Source of the DNA: an uncultured Spirochaetia bacterium
GTDB taxonomy: Bacteria > Spirochaetota > Spirochaetia > SZUA-6 > Bin103
NCBI GenBank assembly: GCA_958296075.1
Contig: CATQHW010000003.1
Location: 806,001-870,000, forward strand
DNA length: 64,000 bases
Reading direction: 5' to 3'
Shown here piece after piece: positions 10,953-20,602 of this stretch. Made by a program: the position numbers and the translations under genes. Below the pieces are notes generated by a model. The model saw only the letters and a program-made list of their open reading frames with translations, made no database searches and was not told the origin of the DNA. Each line of letters opens with the position of its first letter. The stretch's first letter is position 1.

Positions 10953-11904
10953 TTACGACAGGCTCACGCGCGTTCCGCTGCGCGCCGATTCGTGCGCGGC
11001 CTCGATCACCCGCAGCGTGCCGGCGGCGAACTCGGGCGATGGCGGGCGCGAACGCCGGTCCGCCGTTGTCGAGCGTGATGGTGTCGCGGCGGCCGGCGGC
11101 GGCAAGGTGGATCGTGCTCTCCGGCAGCGGGTGGTACGGCTCCGGAACGTGGATCGCCCCGGCGCTGCCGGTGATCGTGATGCCGCGGTTGCGGAAGTCG
11201 TCGAACCCGCCCATGGCGACTGCCTGAACCCCGCCGGGGAGCTCCATCAGCACGCCGGCCGCGCCGTCGATGCCGCCGCCGGCGTCGTAGCGCACGGCCG
11301 CCTGCACGGTGAGCGGTTCGGCGTTCAGCAGGTGGCGGATGTACGCGATCGGGTAGCAGACCACGTCGAGCAAGCCGCCGCCGCCCATCGCCGGGACCAG
11401 CCGGTAGTCTCCGGCGCGCTGCCGGCGGTCCAGGAAGAAGCTCATGTGGCCGGTGATCTGGCTGACCGCGCCGATGCGGCCGGCGGCGAGCAGCTCGCCC
11501 ACCACCCGCGTCTGCGGGTGGTAGCGGAAGACGAACGCCTCCACCAGCGGGACGCCGAGTTGCCGGCAGCGCGCCGCCACGCGCGCGGCGCTGTCGGCCG
11601 CGTCGGTCAGCGGTTTCTCGCAGAAGACCGGGATGCCGCGCTCGGCCGCCTCCAGGGTCCAGCGCTCGTGCTGGGAGTTGGGCAGCGGCACGTACACCGC
11701 GTCGATTGCGCCACTGTCCAGCAGCTCCCGGTAGGAGCCGAACGCCCGCGCCGCGCCGTTGGCGGCGGCGAACGCTTCCGCCCGATGCGCGTCGCGGCTG
11801 GCGACGGCGGCCAGCTCGGCGTCGCGCACCGTGCGCAGCGCCGGGATGAAGACGGCGGCCGCGATCTGCGCGGTACCCAGGATTCCCCAACGGACCTTCG
11901 TCAT
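10953..11904 (-). pseudogene. Gfo/Idh/MocA family oxidoreductase with frameshifted C-terminus
   Basis: From the ATG at 11904 there is a normal Rossmann start (RWGILGTAQIAAAVFIPAL), the EKPLT motif and the FRYHPQ catalytic-region segment, continuing well to about residue 290. Near 11040 the expected tail switches frame. The conserved ending (AAGTLRVIEAAHESA and then RSGTRVSLS, stop at 10953) is encoded one frame away, and ~20-25 residues normally preceding it are missing. In the original frame translation runs on antisense into DUF368. The ATG overlaps the stop of the transglutaminase gene (ATGA). Either the gene is inactive or it makes a protein with an aberrant tail. Substrate unknown. Confidence 0.75.
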
Positions 11905-14102
11905 GACTCCTCCCTCCTGCTGGCTCGCTCGGCGTGCCGCCGGGGGCGCAGCGACCGCAGCCGGCTGCGGTACCAGGTCCGCCGGACCTCGGCGGCGGCT
12001 CGCGTGGCGGCGGTGACTTCCGCCGCGGTCGGCCGGTAGCCGGCGTACGCGACGCGCACGAACAGACCGACGAACTCGCGCAGCAGGGCGGCGGCCGGCG
12101 GCAGCCGGGCGCCGAACGACCGTTCCCACGACAACCAGCCGGTGGTCTCCGGCTGCGGTATGCCGGCGCGCGCGGCGAGCTTGACGTAGCGCTGCGCGAC
12201 GCGGCCGATCGGGCTGGCGCGCAGCGATGCCCGCGCGGTCAGGATCAGACGCGCGGCCGCCCACGCGACGGCGGCCAGGATCAGCACCGCCGCGCCGGCC
12301 AGCAACGGCCGCGCGTTCAGCTTGCGGCGTTCGGCGCGGATATCCCGACCCAGCATGGAAGAAAGCTGCCGTGCGGTGGCCGGGTCGAGTTGCACCTCCT
12401 CCGCCACCGTCGACGGCTCCTCGACGTCCGCGCGGCCCAGGTTCGGCGTGAAGCCGGGATTGACGGCCGGAGTCGCCTCCCAGGTCGTCCAGCCGTGCGG
12501 CTCCAGCCACACCTCCGCCCAGGTGTGCGCGGCCAGGCCGGTCACCACCGCTTCCGTGGTGGAGATCACTTCCGCGGCGTCGATGTCCGGATCATCCAGC
12601 TCCTCGATGCCGGTCAGGATGGCATCGAGCGTCGTGACCGGAAAGTGGACGAGATAGCCGGAGACGTAGCGCGCCGGGATGCCGTTGAGGCGGGCGAAGA
12701 TGGTGAAGGCGGTGGCGAAGTGGACGCAGTAGCCGCGCCGCTCGCCCAACAGGAAGTGGCCGATGAAGTCTTCGCCGCGGCCCGGCGTGGGGGGCGTCAG
12801 CGAGTAGACGCAACTCGACTTCAGGAAGCGCTCGATCGCGCGGAGCCGCTCGGCGCCGCCGCCAGCGCTGCGGGTCACGTCGTTCGCCAGCGACCGCACG
12901 TCCGCCGGCAGAGACGCGGGGACCTGCAGGTAGCGGCTGTCGGCCGGCGGCGCGAGGGTGCGGATCGCCGCATCGCGCCGCAGGCCGATCGACGTGCCGC
13001 GCAGGATCGGCTCCAGCGGAAAGAAGCCGCGCGCGTAGTCGGCCACGGTGAGCCGCGGCGGGTACGGCGTGACCGAGAAGTCGACCGTGTCGACGGTATG
13101 CGGCAACCGGTCGTACGCGTCCGCCAACAGTTCGACGCGCACGTCCGGGTCGAGCGCGGCCGGCGGCGGAAAGAGGATGAAGCGCTCCGTGTCGCTGTCG
13201 CTCGCCGGCTCCTCCTGCGTGAACGCCCAGGTGGCGCCGTCGTAGTGGTCGAACACCTCGGTGCGGAGGTAGAGCGTGCGCGCTTCCGGCGAGTGGACGC
13301 GCAGCAGCGGGCGCGGCGACAGCACCGGCGTGCCGCCCAGGCGCCGTTCGTCGTGCTGGGTGCCGAACCCCGGGATGGAGTAGAGCAGCGGGAAGCGCGG
13401 GAAGGCGGAGGAGATCGTCGCCCGCATGCGCGGATGCAGGACCAGATCGACGAAGTAGTTGCCGCCGCCGGGGGCGGGGAACAGCAGGCCCACGCCGGCG
13501 GCCAGCAGCACGATGGCGGCCGCGAACACCGCGGCGCCGCCGGCGCGCTCCGGTACGCCGCGTCCGCCGAGCACGACCACCGCCAGCACCATCGACGCCA
13601 GGGTGAGCAGATAGAGCACCGGCGACTGGACGATCAGCGACGCCAGCCCCATACCCAGCACCGCCAGGATCGCCGCCGCCAAGCCGAAGCCGCTCGACAG
13701 CACCACCCCGGCCGCCGACGAGAACGCCCAGCCGGCGATCAGCGCGAACAGGTTGGAGACCGCTCCCTGCTGCGCGCCCTGAGCCACCTCGGAGAACCAC
13801 AGCCGGTACGAGGAGAACGGCGTGATGACGATGCCGACCAGGATCGACGCGCCGAACAGCGCCGAGGCGCCGGCCGCCGCCCACCGCAGCGGCTTCGCCG
13901 GGGGCGCCGGCACGAACGCCGCGGCGATCTGCAGGGCCGCCACGCCGCCGGTCAGGCCCAGCAGGAGCGCCACCGGCAGATCGGCGCGCAGCAACCAGTG
14001 CACCGCGACCGGCAGCGCCAGCGCGGTCGCAGCCGCCGCCGCGGCCCGCAGCTCAGGCCGAACGGCGGAGAGCCGCGGCCGCCGCAACGCGGACGTCGCC
14101 AC
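11901..14102 (-). CDS. TgpA-like transmembrane transglutaminase-family protein
   Basis: 733 aa: six or so N-terminal membrane helices (residues ~15-220), a periplasmic transglutaminase-like domain, another membrane helix near 610, and a short cytoplasmic C-terminus as in DUF3488-TGc-DUF4129 proteins. The catalytic Cys is in ERRGYCVHFATAF and the His in AAHTWAEVWLEP. The third position reads WEATPA where many relatives have a DPT-type Asp, so Glu may replace Asp. The gene begins within the last 50 bases of the DUF58 gene. In TgpA-type operons these proteins go with DUF58 and a MoxR ATPase; the MoxR gene is missing here. The substrate is unknown. Confidence 0.9.
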   Translation of the reverse strand: MATSALRRPRLSAVRPELRAAAAAATALALPVAVHWLLRADLPVALLLGLTGGVAALQIAAAFVPAPPAKPLRWAAAGASALFGASILVGIVITPFSSYRLWFSEVAQGAQQGAVSNLFALIAGWAFSSAAGVVLSSGFGLAAAILAVLGMGLASLIVQSPVLYLLTLASMVLAVVVLGGRGVPERAGGAAVFAAAIVLLAAGVGLLFPAPGGGNYFVDLVLHPRMRATISSAFPRFPLLYSIPGFGTQHDERRLGGTPVLSPRPLLRVHSPEARTLYLRTEVFDHYDGATWAFTQEEPASDSDTERFILFPPPAALDPDVRVELLADAYDRLPHTVDTVDFSVTPYPPRLTVADYARGFFPLEPILRGTSIGLRRDAAIRTLAPPADSRYLQVPASLPADVRSLANDVTRSAGGGAERLRAIERFLKSSCVYSLTPPTPGRGEDFIGHFLLGERRGYCVHFATAFTIFARLNGIPARYVSGYLVHFPVTTLDAILTGIEELDDPDIDAAEVISTTEAVVTGLAAHTWAEVWLEPHGWTTWEATPAVNPGFTPNLGRADVEEPSTVAEEVQLDPATARQLSSMLGRDIRAERRKLNARPLLAGAAVLILAAVAWAAARLILTARASLRASPIGRVAQRYVKLAARAGIPQPETTGWLSWERSFGARLPPAAALLREFVGLFVRVAYAGYRPTAAEVTAATRAAAEVRRTWYRSRLRSLRPRRHAERASRREES

Positions 14103-15360
14103 CGGCCAGATCCTCCTCGATCGTGTCGGGTCCCCGCAGCAGCATGACGCGGCCGCCGCGATTGCGCACCGTATTGAAGTACTGCTCGGCGTCGCGCAGC
14201 GCGCGCGGGCCGCGGCCGGTGCCGTTGAAGATCACCCCGGTCACCGACTTCGAGCTGACCGACGCCTCGATGATCGCGAACAGCTCCGGGTCCAGATGAT
14301 GGGTGAGGAACATGACCGACTCCGCGTCGTCGGCGCGCGCCTCCCAGTCGGCCCAGAACAGGCGCGCGGGCGAGACGCTCTCCTTGAACGCCAGCCGGAA
14401 GTTCTCCTGGTACAGCCGGTCGAAGTCGTCCGGATTCCGGCCCGCGAACGCGTAGACTTCCTGGCCGACCGCCGCGCGCACCGCAGTCGGTACGCCCGTC
14501 GACAGGAAGTAGCGCACCACTGCCAGCAGCGCCTCGATCGTGACGTCCTCGACGGCCAGCACCGGCGCGCCGACCGCCTCCGCCGGCGGCATGCGCAGGT
14601 CGACGTAGATCGTCACCGCCGGCTCCGAGCTGGCCTGGTACTGGCGGACGAACGGCTTGCCGACGGCGGCGAACTTGCGCCAGGCGATGTGGCGCGCCGC
14701 CTCGCCGTGGCGCGCCTCGCGGAGCTGGGTGAACATGGCGTAGTCGGGCTCGCCGATCATCGATTCGCGCCGGCCGGCGTGCGGATGCGCATCGTCCCCA
14801 GCCGCCAAGCGGGCGATCTTCAGCACCCGCGGATAGACCTGGAACTCGCGGAAGCCGACCTCGGGGCGAACCGCGAACAGGCGCAGCGGGTCGCGCGCGG
14901 TGACGCGCCGGATGCCGATCGTGTAGATGCCGCGGTAGGGAAGCCGGATCGGGTAGTCGCGGTCGATCGCGGCGCTGCCGCCCAGGTAGATCGACAGATC
15001 GGGCAGCTCCGTCTCGCCGAGCGGGCGCACCACCTTGAACTCCACGTGAAGCTGCGAGACCGGGATCACCGAACGGTTCTCGATCCGCAGCGAGTAGACG
15101 ATCTGTTCGCCCTTGACCGGGTGGGCGCTGGAGAAACGCTGCCCGAAGGCGACCGCCGTGGAGGCCGAGTAGAGCGCGGCGAACGAGAGGAGCGGGATCA
15201 GCAGCAGCGTGATCGCCATGACGACGAAGAATCCACCCAGGTAGGCTGCCGCCAGATAGGCGATGACCAGGGTGGCAGTGTAGAAGCCGAGCGCCCGCGC
15301 TCGCTGACCGAGCGTGAAGGATCGGATCATCGGGCGAAATGCTATCACACGCGCTATCAC
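14053..15360 (-). CDS. DUF58 domain membrane protein
   Basis: 435 aa with two N-terminal membrane helices (residues ~25-65). A soluble region follows with the DUF58 core LREARHGEAARHIAWRKFA and KPFVRQYQ, and a VWA-like C-terminal fold starting at VTIYVDLR. DUF58 proteins pair with MoxR AAA ATPases and transglutaminase proteins in a chaperone-like envelope system. The start could be 15360 or the ATG at 15330. It is translationally linked to the TgpA-like gene downstream. Confidence 0.88.
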   Translation of the reverse strand: MIARVIAFRPMIRSFTLGQRARALGFYTATLVIAYLAAAYLGGFFVVMAITLLLIPLLSFAALYSASTAVAFGQRFSSAHPVKGEQIVYSLRIENRSVIPVSQLHVEFKVVRPLGETELPDLSIYLGGSAAIDRDYPIRLPYRGIYTIGIRRVTARDPLRLFAVRPEVGFREFQVYPRVLKIARLAAGDDAHPHAGRRESMIGEPDYAMFTQLREARHGEAARHIAWRKFAAVGKPFVRQYQASSEPAVTIYVDLRMPPAEAVGAPVLAVEDVTIEALLAVVRYFLSTGVPTAVRAAVGQEVYAFAGRNPDDFDRLYQENFRLAFKESVSPARLFWADWEARADDAESVMFLTHHLDPELFAIIEASVSSKSVTGVIFNGTGRGPRALRDAEQYFNTVRNRGGRVMLLRGPDTIEEDLAGGDVRVAAAAALRRSA

Positions 15361-15414
15361 GCGCCCGCCTGCGCTGACGTACCGCCTGCGGCAGTGCTAC
15401 GATGGCGGCTCGAC

Positions 15415-16245
15415 ATGGAGCACCTCACGCCCGCGCTGTCGGGCCGGTCGTTCGTGGTCACCGGCGGCGCGCTCGGCATCGGCGGCGGCATCGCGGACGC
15501 GGCGGCCGCAGCCGGCGCCAAGGTGCTGGTCGTCGACCGCGACGCCGGCGCGGGCCGGGCGCGCGTCGAGCGGATCGCGGCGGCTGGCGGCACCGCCGCG
15601 TTTCTGCAGGCCGACCTGGCCACCCACGACGGCTGCCGCGCCGCGGTGGGCGAGGCGGTGGCCGCCTTCGGCGCCGTGGACGTGCTGTGCAACAACGTCG
15701 GCATTCAGCCCGCCGAATCCTACGCGACGGCCGAGGAAACGACCGAGGAGGCGTGGGACCTGATCATGGCGGTCAACGTCAAGAGCTACTTCCTGACCGC
15801 CAAGTACGCCATCCCGCACATGCGGCGCCGCGGCGGCGGGGCGATCATCAACATCGCCAGCGTGCAGGGCCTGCAGTCGGCTCCGCTGGTCCCGGCGTAC
15901 GCCGCCAGCAAGGGCGCGGTGCTGTCGCTGACCCGCCAACTGGCGATCGACTACGCGCGTGAGAACATCCGCGTGCTGGCCGTCTGCCCCGGCAGCATCG
16001 ACACCCCGCTGCTGCGCACCGCGGCGGCCATGCAGGACGGCGACGTCGAGCAGACGGTGCGGGACTGGGGGCGCGCGCATCCGCTCGGCCGGACCGGGCA
16101 GCCGGAAGATATCGCCTCGGTGGTGGTCTTCCTGGCCGGAGCGGGAGCGTCGTTCATGACCGGCGAGTACGTCTGCGTCGACGGCGGCTACAACGCGCTG
16201 GGCGCCTGGGCCGAGCCGCGCGAGCCGGCGCCGGCCGGCGCGTGA
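15415..16245 (+). CDS. SDR family NAD(P)-dependent oxidoreductase
   Basis: A 276-aa classical short-chain dehydrogenase. It shows a TGGALGIGGGIA cofactor loop, NNVGI in the NNAG position, the catalytic Ser in NIASVQG, and YAASK with the Tyr and Lys. The C-terminus VCVDGGY is typical of FabG-like sugar or alcohol dehydrogenases. Its start (ATG 15415) follows a divergent DUF58 gene, so the promoter lies in the short 15361-15414 gap. It overlaps the next SDR gene by GTGA, suggesting the two oxidise successive intermediates or different substrates of one pathway. Substrate unknown. Confidence 0.92.
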   Translation: MEHLTPALSGRSFVVTGGALGIGGGIADAAAAAGAKVLVVDRDAGAGRARVERIAAAGGTAAFLQADLATHDGCRAAVGEAVAAFGAVDVLCNNVGIQPAESYATAEETTEEAWDLIMAVNVKSYFLTAKYAIPHMRRRGGGAIINIASVQGLQSAPLVPAYAASKGAVLSLTRQLAIDYARENIRVLAVCPGSIDTPLLRTAAAMQDGDVEQTVRDWGRAHPLGRTGQPEDIASVVVFLAGAGASFMTGEYVCVDGGYNALGAWAEPREPAPAGA

Positions 16246-17057
16246 GCGACCGGCTGGACGGCCGCGTGGCGGTCGTCGCCGGAGGAGCCGGCGGCATCGG
16301 GCGCGCGGTGTGCCGGCGCTTCGTGGAACGGGGCGCGCGCGTGACGGTCGCCGACGTGGCTGCCGACCGGACGGCGCAGACGGCCGCCGAATGCGGCGCC
16401 GAGCGCGCGATCGGCGCGCCGGTCGACGTGGTCGATCCCGATTCGGCCGCGCGCTGCGTGGCGGCCACGGTCGAGCGGTTCGGCCGCGTCGACTACCTGG
16501 CGTACTGCGCCGGCAACAACATCAAGGCGCCCGCCCTGGAGCTGACGCTGGCGGACTGGCGCAGCCAGCTCGATATCCATCTGACCGGCGCGTTCGTCTT
16601 CTGTCAGGCGGTGGGCCGGCGGCTGGTCGCGCAGGGCGAGGGGGGCCGCATCGTGTTGCTCTCCTCCGTGGCGGCGTGGGCGCCGATACCGCAGCGGGGC
16701 GCCTACAGCCCGTCCAAGGCGGGGCTGGTAAGCCTTGCGCAGGTGTTGTCGGTGGAGTGGGCGGAGCATCGGATCAACGTCAACGCCGTCTGCCCCGGCG
16801 TGGCGAAGACACCGATGACCGATTTGGTGTATTCACGTGACCCGGAGTTGAAGCGGATCCGCCGGAGCCGGATGCCGATTCCCCGCGAGGTGCTGCCGGA
16901 CGAGATCGCCGACTTGGTGGTCTTCCTGTGCGGCGCCGGCTCGGCCTACGTCAACGGGGCGGCGATACCGATCGACGGCGGCTTTCTCAACTCCGGGTTC
17001 ATGCCGGAGCGGAAGCTCGGCGATGCCGCAGAGGCAATTCATAACGGAGGAGCATGA
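16242..17057 (+). CDS. SDR family NAD(P)-dependent oxidoreductase
   Basis: 271 aa, again a classical SDR: AGGAGGIGRAVC cofactor loop, CAGNN, LLSSVAAW with the catalytic Ser, and YSPSK. It starts with GTG overlapping the stop of the preceding SDR and ends overlapping the next small gene by ATGA, so 15415-17305 is one coupled unit. It is clearly diverged from the upstream SDR, so this is not a recent duplication. Confidence 0.92.
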   Translation: MSDRLDGRVAVVAGGAGGIGRAVCRRFVERGARVTVADVAADRTAQTAAECGAERAIGAPVDVVDPDSAARCVAATVERFGRVDYLAYCAGNNIKAPALELTLADWRSQLDIHLTGAFVFCQAVGRRLVAQGEGGRIVLLSSVAAWAPIPQRGAYSPSKAGLVSLAQVLSVEWAEHRINVNAVCPGVAKTPMTDLVYSRDPELKRIRRSRMPIPREVLPDEIADLVVFLCGAGSAYVNGAAIPIDGGFLNSGFMPERKLGDAAEAIHNGGA

Positions 17058-17305
17058 GAATCATGGCTGATACTCAAAGACAAGACCTGGACAAGCGGAT
17101 AATCGGGGTGATTATCGGCGCCGTCGGTCTGGTGCTGTTCGTGCTGGGCGTGCTGGTCGTGCCGCAGGTCACCTTTTTTGGGGTGATCGGCGTGATCGTC
17201 GGCCTCATCGTCCTGTTCGTCGGCATCAACGACAAGAAGAAGTGGGAAGAGGTAAAGAAGGACCTGTACCCGGAAGGGGAAGACGTCGGCGGCGAGGGCC
17301 GATAA
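17054..17305 (+). CDS. Small membrane protein, two helices
   Basis: 83 aa: a short basic N-terminus, helix IIGVIIGAVGLVLFVLGVLV, a tight turn, helix VIGVIVGLIVLFVGI, then a charged tail NDKKKWEEVKKDL. An alternative ATG lies three codons in. It overlaps the SDR stop by four bases. No known function; the hydrophobic pattern and coupling make it a real gene. Confidence 0.75.
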   Translation: MRIMADTQRQDLDKRIIGVIIGAVGLVLFVLGVLVVPQVTFFGVIGVIVGLIVLFVGINDKKKWEEVKKDLYPEGEDVGGEGR

Positions 17306-17319
17306 CGGAGCCGCATGGC

Positions 17320-18429
17320 CTGTCCGTCCGCCCGACGCGGCGCGCGGACATGCGCGCCTTCATCCGGCTCCCGTGGGCGATCTACCGGGACGACCCGCTG
17401 TGGGTGCCGCCGCTGATTCTGCGCGAGCGGCGGCGGTTGGATCCCGCCGCCAATCCGTTCTTCGAGCACGCGTCGATGCAGCCGTTCGCGGCCTTCCGCG
17501 CCGGCCGCATGACCGGCCGTATCGCCGCGATCGTCGACGCCCGGTACAATGAGCACCACGGCGAATCGACCGGCTTCTTCGGTTTCTTCGAATGCGCGGA
17601 CGACGCGGAGGCGGCCGCGGCGCTGCTCGCCGCCGCCGCCGGCTGGCTGCGCGGCCGCGGCATGACCGTCATGCGCGGGCCGTTCAATCCGTCCACCAGC
17701 GATTCGCTCGGTATCCTGGTCGACGGCTTCGACAGCCCGCCGGCGATCCTGATGGCCTACAACCCGCCGTACTACCCGCGCCTGCTGGAACGGGCGGGGC
17801 TGGTCAAGGCGCGGGACCTGTACGCCTACTACATGCACTCTTCGGAATCGGAGATACCGCCGAAGATCGCCCGCGTGGCAGCCGCCGTGCGCAAGCGCCA
17901 CGGGGTGACCGTCCGGTCGGGGGACCTGCGCCGGATTCGCGAAGATCTGGACCTGATCAAGCTGATCCACAACGAGGCATCGGGCCGCAACTGGGGGTTC
18001 GTGCCCAAGACCGACGCGGAGCTCGACCGCATCGCTCGCGACCTGCGGCGGCTGGTCGATCCCGAGCTGGCGCTGTTCGCCTTCGTGAACGGCGAGCCGG
18101 CCGGCTTTTCGCTGGCGCTGCCCGACTGGAACCAGGTGTTGCGCGACCTCGACGGCCGCCTGTTCCCGTTCGGGTTCCTGCGGTTGTTGCGCGGCCGGCG
18201 CCGCATCGATCTGCTGCGCGTCTACACGACCGGCGTGCGCCCGCGCTTCCGCAACCTGGGGCTGGACGCGATCTTCTACTACGAGACCTGGGTGCGCGGC
18301 GTCGGTCGGGGGCTGCTGGGCGGCGAGTTCTCCTGGGTGCTGGAGGACAATGTCAACATGCGCAACACCCTGGAGAACATGGGCGCGCGCCGGCACAAGA
18401 CCTACCGCATCTACGAACGCTCGCTGTAG
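17320..18429 (+). CDS. GNAT-like N-acetyltransferase family protein
   Basis: About 370-395 aa depending on the start. The N-terminal SVRPTRRADMRAFIRLPW and WVPPL stretch and the C-terminal GVRPRFRNLGLDAI, which resembles the acetyl-CoA pyrophosphate loop, followed by LEDNVNMRNTLENMGA, mark a two-domain GNAT-type protein common in environmental bacteria. Start choice is awkward. The first in-frame ATG (17350) would remove the first strand, and a GTG at 17242 lies deep inside the upstream gene. An AACGGAG at 17303-17309 is well spaced from an in-frame CTG at 17320, which I use. An ATG at 17315 is out of frame. Substrate unknown. Confidence 0.75.
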   Translation: MSVRPTRRADMRAFIRLPWAIYRDDPLWVPPLILRERRRLDPAANPFFEHASMQPFAAFRAGRMTGRIAAIVDARYNEHHGESTGFFGFFECADDAEAAAALLAAAAGWLRGRGMTVMRGPFNPSTSDSLGILVDGFDSPPAILMAYNPPYYPRLLERAGLVKARDLYAYYMHSSESEIPPKIARVAAAVRKRHGVTVRSGDLRRIREDLDLIKLIHNEASGRNWGFVPKTDAELDRIARDLRRLVDPELALFAFVNGEPAGFSLALPDWNQVLRDLDGRLFPFGFLRLLRGRRRIDLLRVYTTGVRPRFRNLGLDAIFYYETWVRGVGRGLLGGEFSWVLEDNVNMRNTLENMGARRHKTYRIYERSL

Positions 18430-18437
18430 CGGCCGGT

Positions 18438-19696
18438 ATGTCCGCCCGGCGGACCGGGGCGAACGGCGACCGGACCGACCTCCGGCATGGCGCCGTGGTG
18501 ATCGCCGCCATCACTTCGTGCACCAACACCTCCAACCCCAGCGTCTGATCGGCGCCGGCCTGCTGGCCCGCAACGCACGGCGGCGCGGACTACAGGTGCC
18601 GTCCCACGTGAAGACCAGCCTAGCGCCCGGCTCGCGCGTGGTCACCGACTACCTGGGGGCCGCCGGGCTGCTGGCGCCGCTGGCGGAACTCGGCTTCGAC
18701 GTGGTGGGCTGCGGCGACGGCGCCGCGGTCTACCTGCGCGACATCTGGCCCAGCAACACGGAGATCGCCGAGGTGGTTGCCGGCTCGGTCAGCGCCGACC
18801 AGTTCGCGGCGCGCTACCGCGACGTGTTCTCCGGCAACCCCGTCTGGAGCGCGATCGAGGGCACCGGCGGCACGCGGTACGGCTGGGAGGCGGACTCGAC
18901 CTACATCCAGGAACCCCCGTTCTTCGCGGACCTGGGCCGGGAGGCCAAGCCGCTTGCCGACATCGCCGGCGCCCGCGCCCTGCTGGTGCTGGGGGACTCG
19001 ATCACCACCGACCACATCTCGCCGGCCGGCTCCATCCCCGCCGACAGCCCGGCCGGCCGCTACCTGCTGGAGCGCGGGGTGGCGCGCGCCGGATTCAACT
19101 CCTACGGCTCGCGCCGCGGCAACCACGAGGTGATGATGCGCGGTACCTTCGCCAACATCCGCATCAAGAACCTGCTGGCGGCCGGCACCGAGGGCGGCGT
19201 GACCGAACACCAACCGTCCGGCGAGCGCATGCCGGTGTTCGACGCGGCGGTCCGCTACCGCGGCGAGGGGGTGCCGCTGATCGTGCTGGCCGGACAGGAG
19301 TACGGCTCCGGGTCCAGCCGCGACTGGGCGGCCAAGGGTCCGGCGCTGCTCGGTGTGAAGGCGGTGATCGCGCAGAGCTACGAGCGCATCCACCGCGCCA
19401 ACCTGGTCGGCATGGGGGTGCTGCCGCTGCAGTTCCAGGCCGGCGAGTCGGCCGCGGCACTGGGGTTGTCCGGACGAGAGCGGTTCGACGTGGCCGGGCT
19501 TGCCGGCGGCGTGACGCCCGGTCAGCAGGTGACCGTGACGGCCGCCGCTGGCGACGGCGCGGTGAGTCGGTTCACCGCCACCGTTCGGGTCGACACCGCC
19601 TTGGAGGCGGAGTACTTGGCGAGTACCTGGCTGCCGGAGGCATCCGGGGCTGAACAGCAGGAAGACCCGCTTGACACGTCATGTTCCGTAGAGTAG
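18438..19696 (+). pseudogene. acnA: Aconitate hydratase A remnant (N-terminal half, frameshift and Fe-S cysteines lost)
   Basis: Only the second half of AcnA remains. Residues VVIAAITSCTNTSNPSV (with the first cluster Cys) occupy one frame up to 18548. The sequence then resumes one frame over with LIGAGLLARNA, consistent with loss of four bases (the expected Met codon plus one). About 75 residues are deleted between FDVVGCG and VYLRDIWPS, including the CxxC pair that ligates the [4Fe-4S] cluster. The swivel domain (GDSITTDHISPAG, GQEYGSGSSRDWAAKGPALL) is intact to the stop. No N-terminal ~400 residues are present upstream, where the GNAT-like gene sits. The product cannot be a functional aconitase. 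Confidence 0.9.
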
Positions 19697-19987
19697 TGTC
19701 CACGGTGACAGGCGTGGACAGATGACGGGTTCCCTATTGACGCGGCCTCAAGCGGGGTTTCGTCGCCGTCGGCACCGGCGGGACGATCTTTGACGAGTCC
19801 GTAGAACGCGCTGCTGTGTAAGGGAGGAGAATCATCATTCTCATAGCGTTTGCAGTGACGACGGCGGCGCAGCCGCAGCTCACAATAGCGTCTGCATCCC
19901 GACAACGCGACCATACGCATACCCGGTCATCGACAACAAAGACAGCATCCGTACCTGTTCGTATCTCAGAGGGAGGTCTATGATTCT
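19697..19987. other. Intergenic region between aconitase remnant and HrgC-like gene
   Basis: About 290 bases without a believable gene. A TTGACA at 19671-19676, inside the end of the aconitase remnant, is 17 bases from a weak TAGTGT at 19694. A six-base stem with a four-base loop occurs at 19827-19842. A GGGAGG just before 19980 is the ribosome-binding site of the next gene. Base composition is lower in G+C than the neighbouring genes. Confidence 0.4.
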
Positions 19988-20602
19988 ATGGCGACTCAAG
20001 CGACGCTGCGACACACCGGGACCGGCTTGATCAAAACCGCTCCCATCGGGTTCTCGTGGACTACGTTCTTCTTAGGCGGTTTTCCGGCACTGTTCCGCGG
20101 GGATATCAAGTGGGCATTGATCATGTGGTTCTCCGGGGCGGTGGCCGTTGTCATCGCGATAATAACCTTCGGGTTTCTGTTCTTTCTGCCATGGGTATTC
20201 TGGCTATTTTTCGCATTCACATACAACAAGAAGTACACCACAGACCTTCTGAGCAATGGGTTTGTGCCGGCAGACGACCACTCGCAAAACATACTCTCGC
20301 TCGCCGGTATCGTCATCGCCGGCCAATCGACTTCCGGTTCCATGGGGGCCGGCGCATCGGAAGAGTCGGCGAATATCGAAACGGCGATCCTCGGTGTCGC
20401 CAAGCGAAAAGGTGGCATCGTAACGCCTACCCTCCTGGCGATGGATGGACGCTACGGGCTGGATGAAGCGAAGAAGGCGTTGGAAGGAATGGTGGAAAAC
20501 GGCCACGCTGAGTTACGGGTTCGCAAGACGGGCGAGACGGTCTATGCCTTTCCCGAGTTGTTTAGCGACGAGAACAAGGAAGATATGGAGTCCATGACGT
20601 GA
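19988..20602 (+). CDS. Membrane protein, HrgC-like N-terminus with winged-helix-like tail
   Basis: 204 aa. The N-terminal ~85 residues carry KTAPIGFSWTTFFLGGFPAL, the pattern of HrgC/DUF2628-like small membrane proteins, and two hydrophobic helices (ALIMWFSGAVAVVIAII and FLFFLPWVFWLFFAF). A linker follows. Residues ~130-195 (ETAILGVAKRKGGIVTPTLL, DEAKKALEGMVENGHAEL) look like a winged-helix domain. A strong GGGAGG lies 10-14 bases upstream. Codon use and GC differ from the neighbours, suggesting acquisition. Function unknown. Confidence 0.75.
   Translation: MATQATLRHTGTGLIKTAPIGFSWTTFFLGGFPALFRGDIKWALIMWFSGAVAVVIAIITFGFLFFLPWVFWLFFAFTYNKKYTTDLLSNGFVPADDHSQNILSLAGIVIAGQSTSGSMGAGASEESANIETAILGVAKRKGGIVTPTLLAMDGRYGLDEAKKALEGMVENGHAELRVRKTGETVYAFPELFSDENKEDMESMT

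Noticed and set aside
13822-15300. Long plus-strand open frame antisense to the TgpA and DUF58 genes
   Set aside because: Arg/Gln/Asp-rich shadow of GC-rich coding DNA. The minus-strand proteins have clear domains. Only its 3' part from 15415, the SDR, is real.
19671-19699. Sigma70 promoter TTGACA-17-TAGTGT in the aconitase tail
   Set aside because: The -10 matches only three positions and the next gene is ~290 bases away; too weak to list as a promoter.
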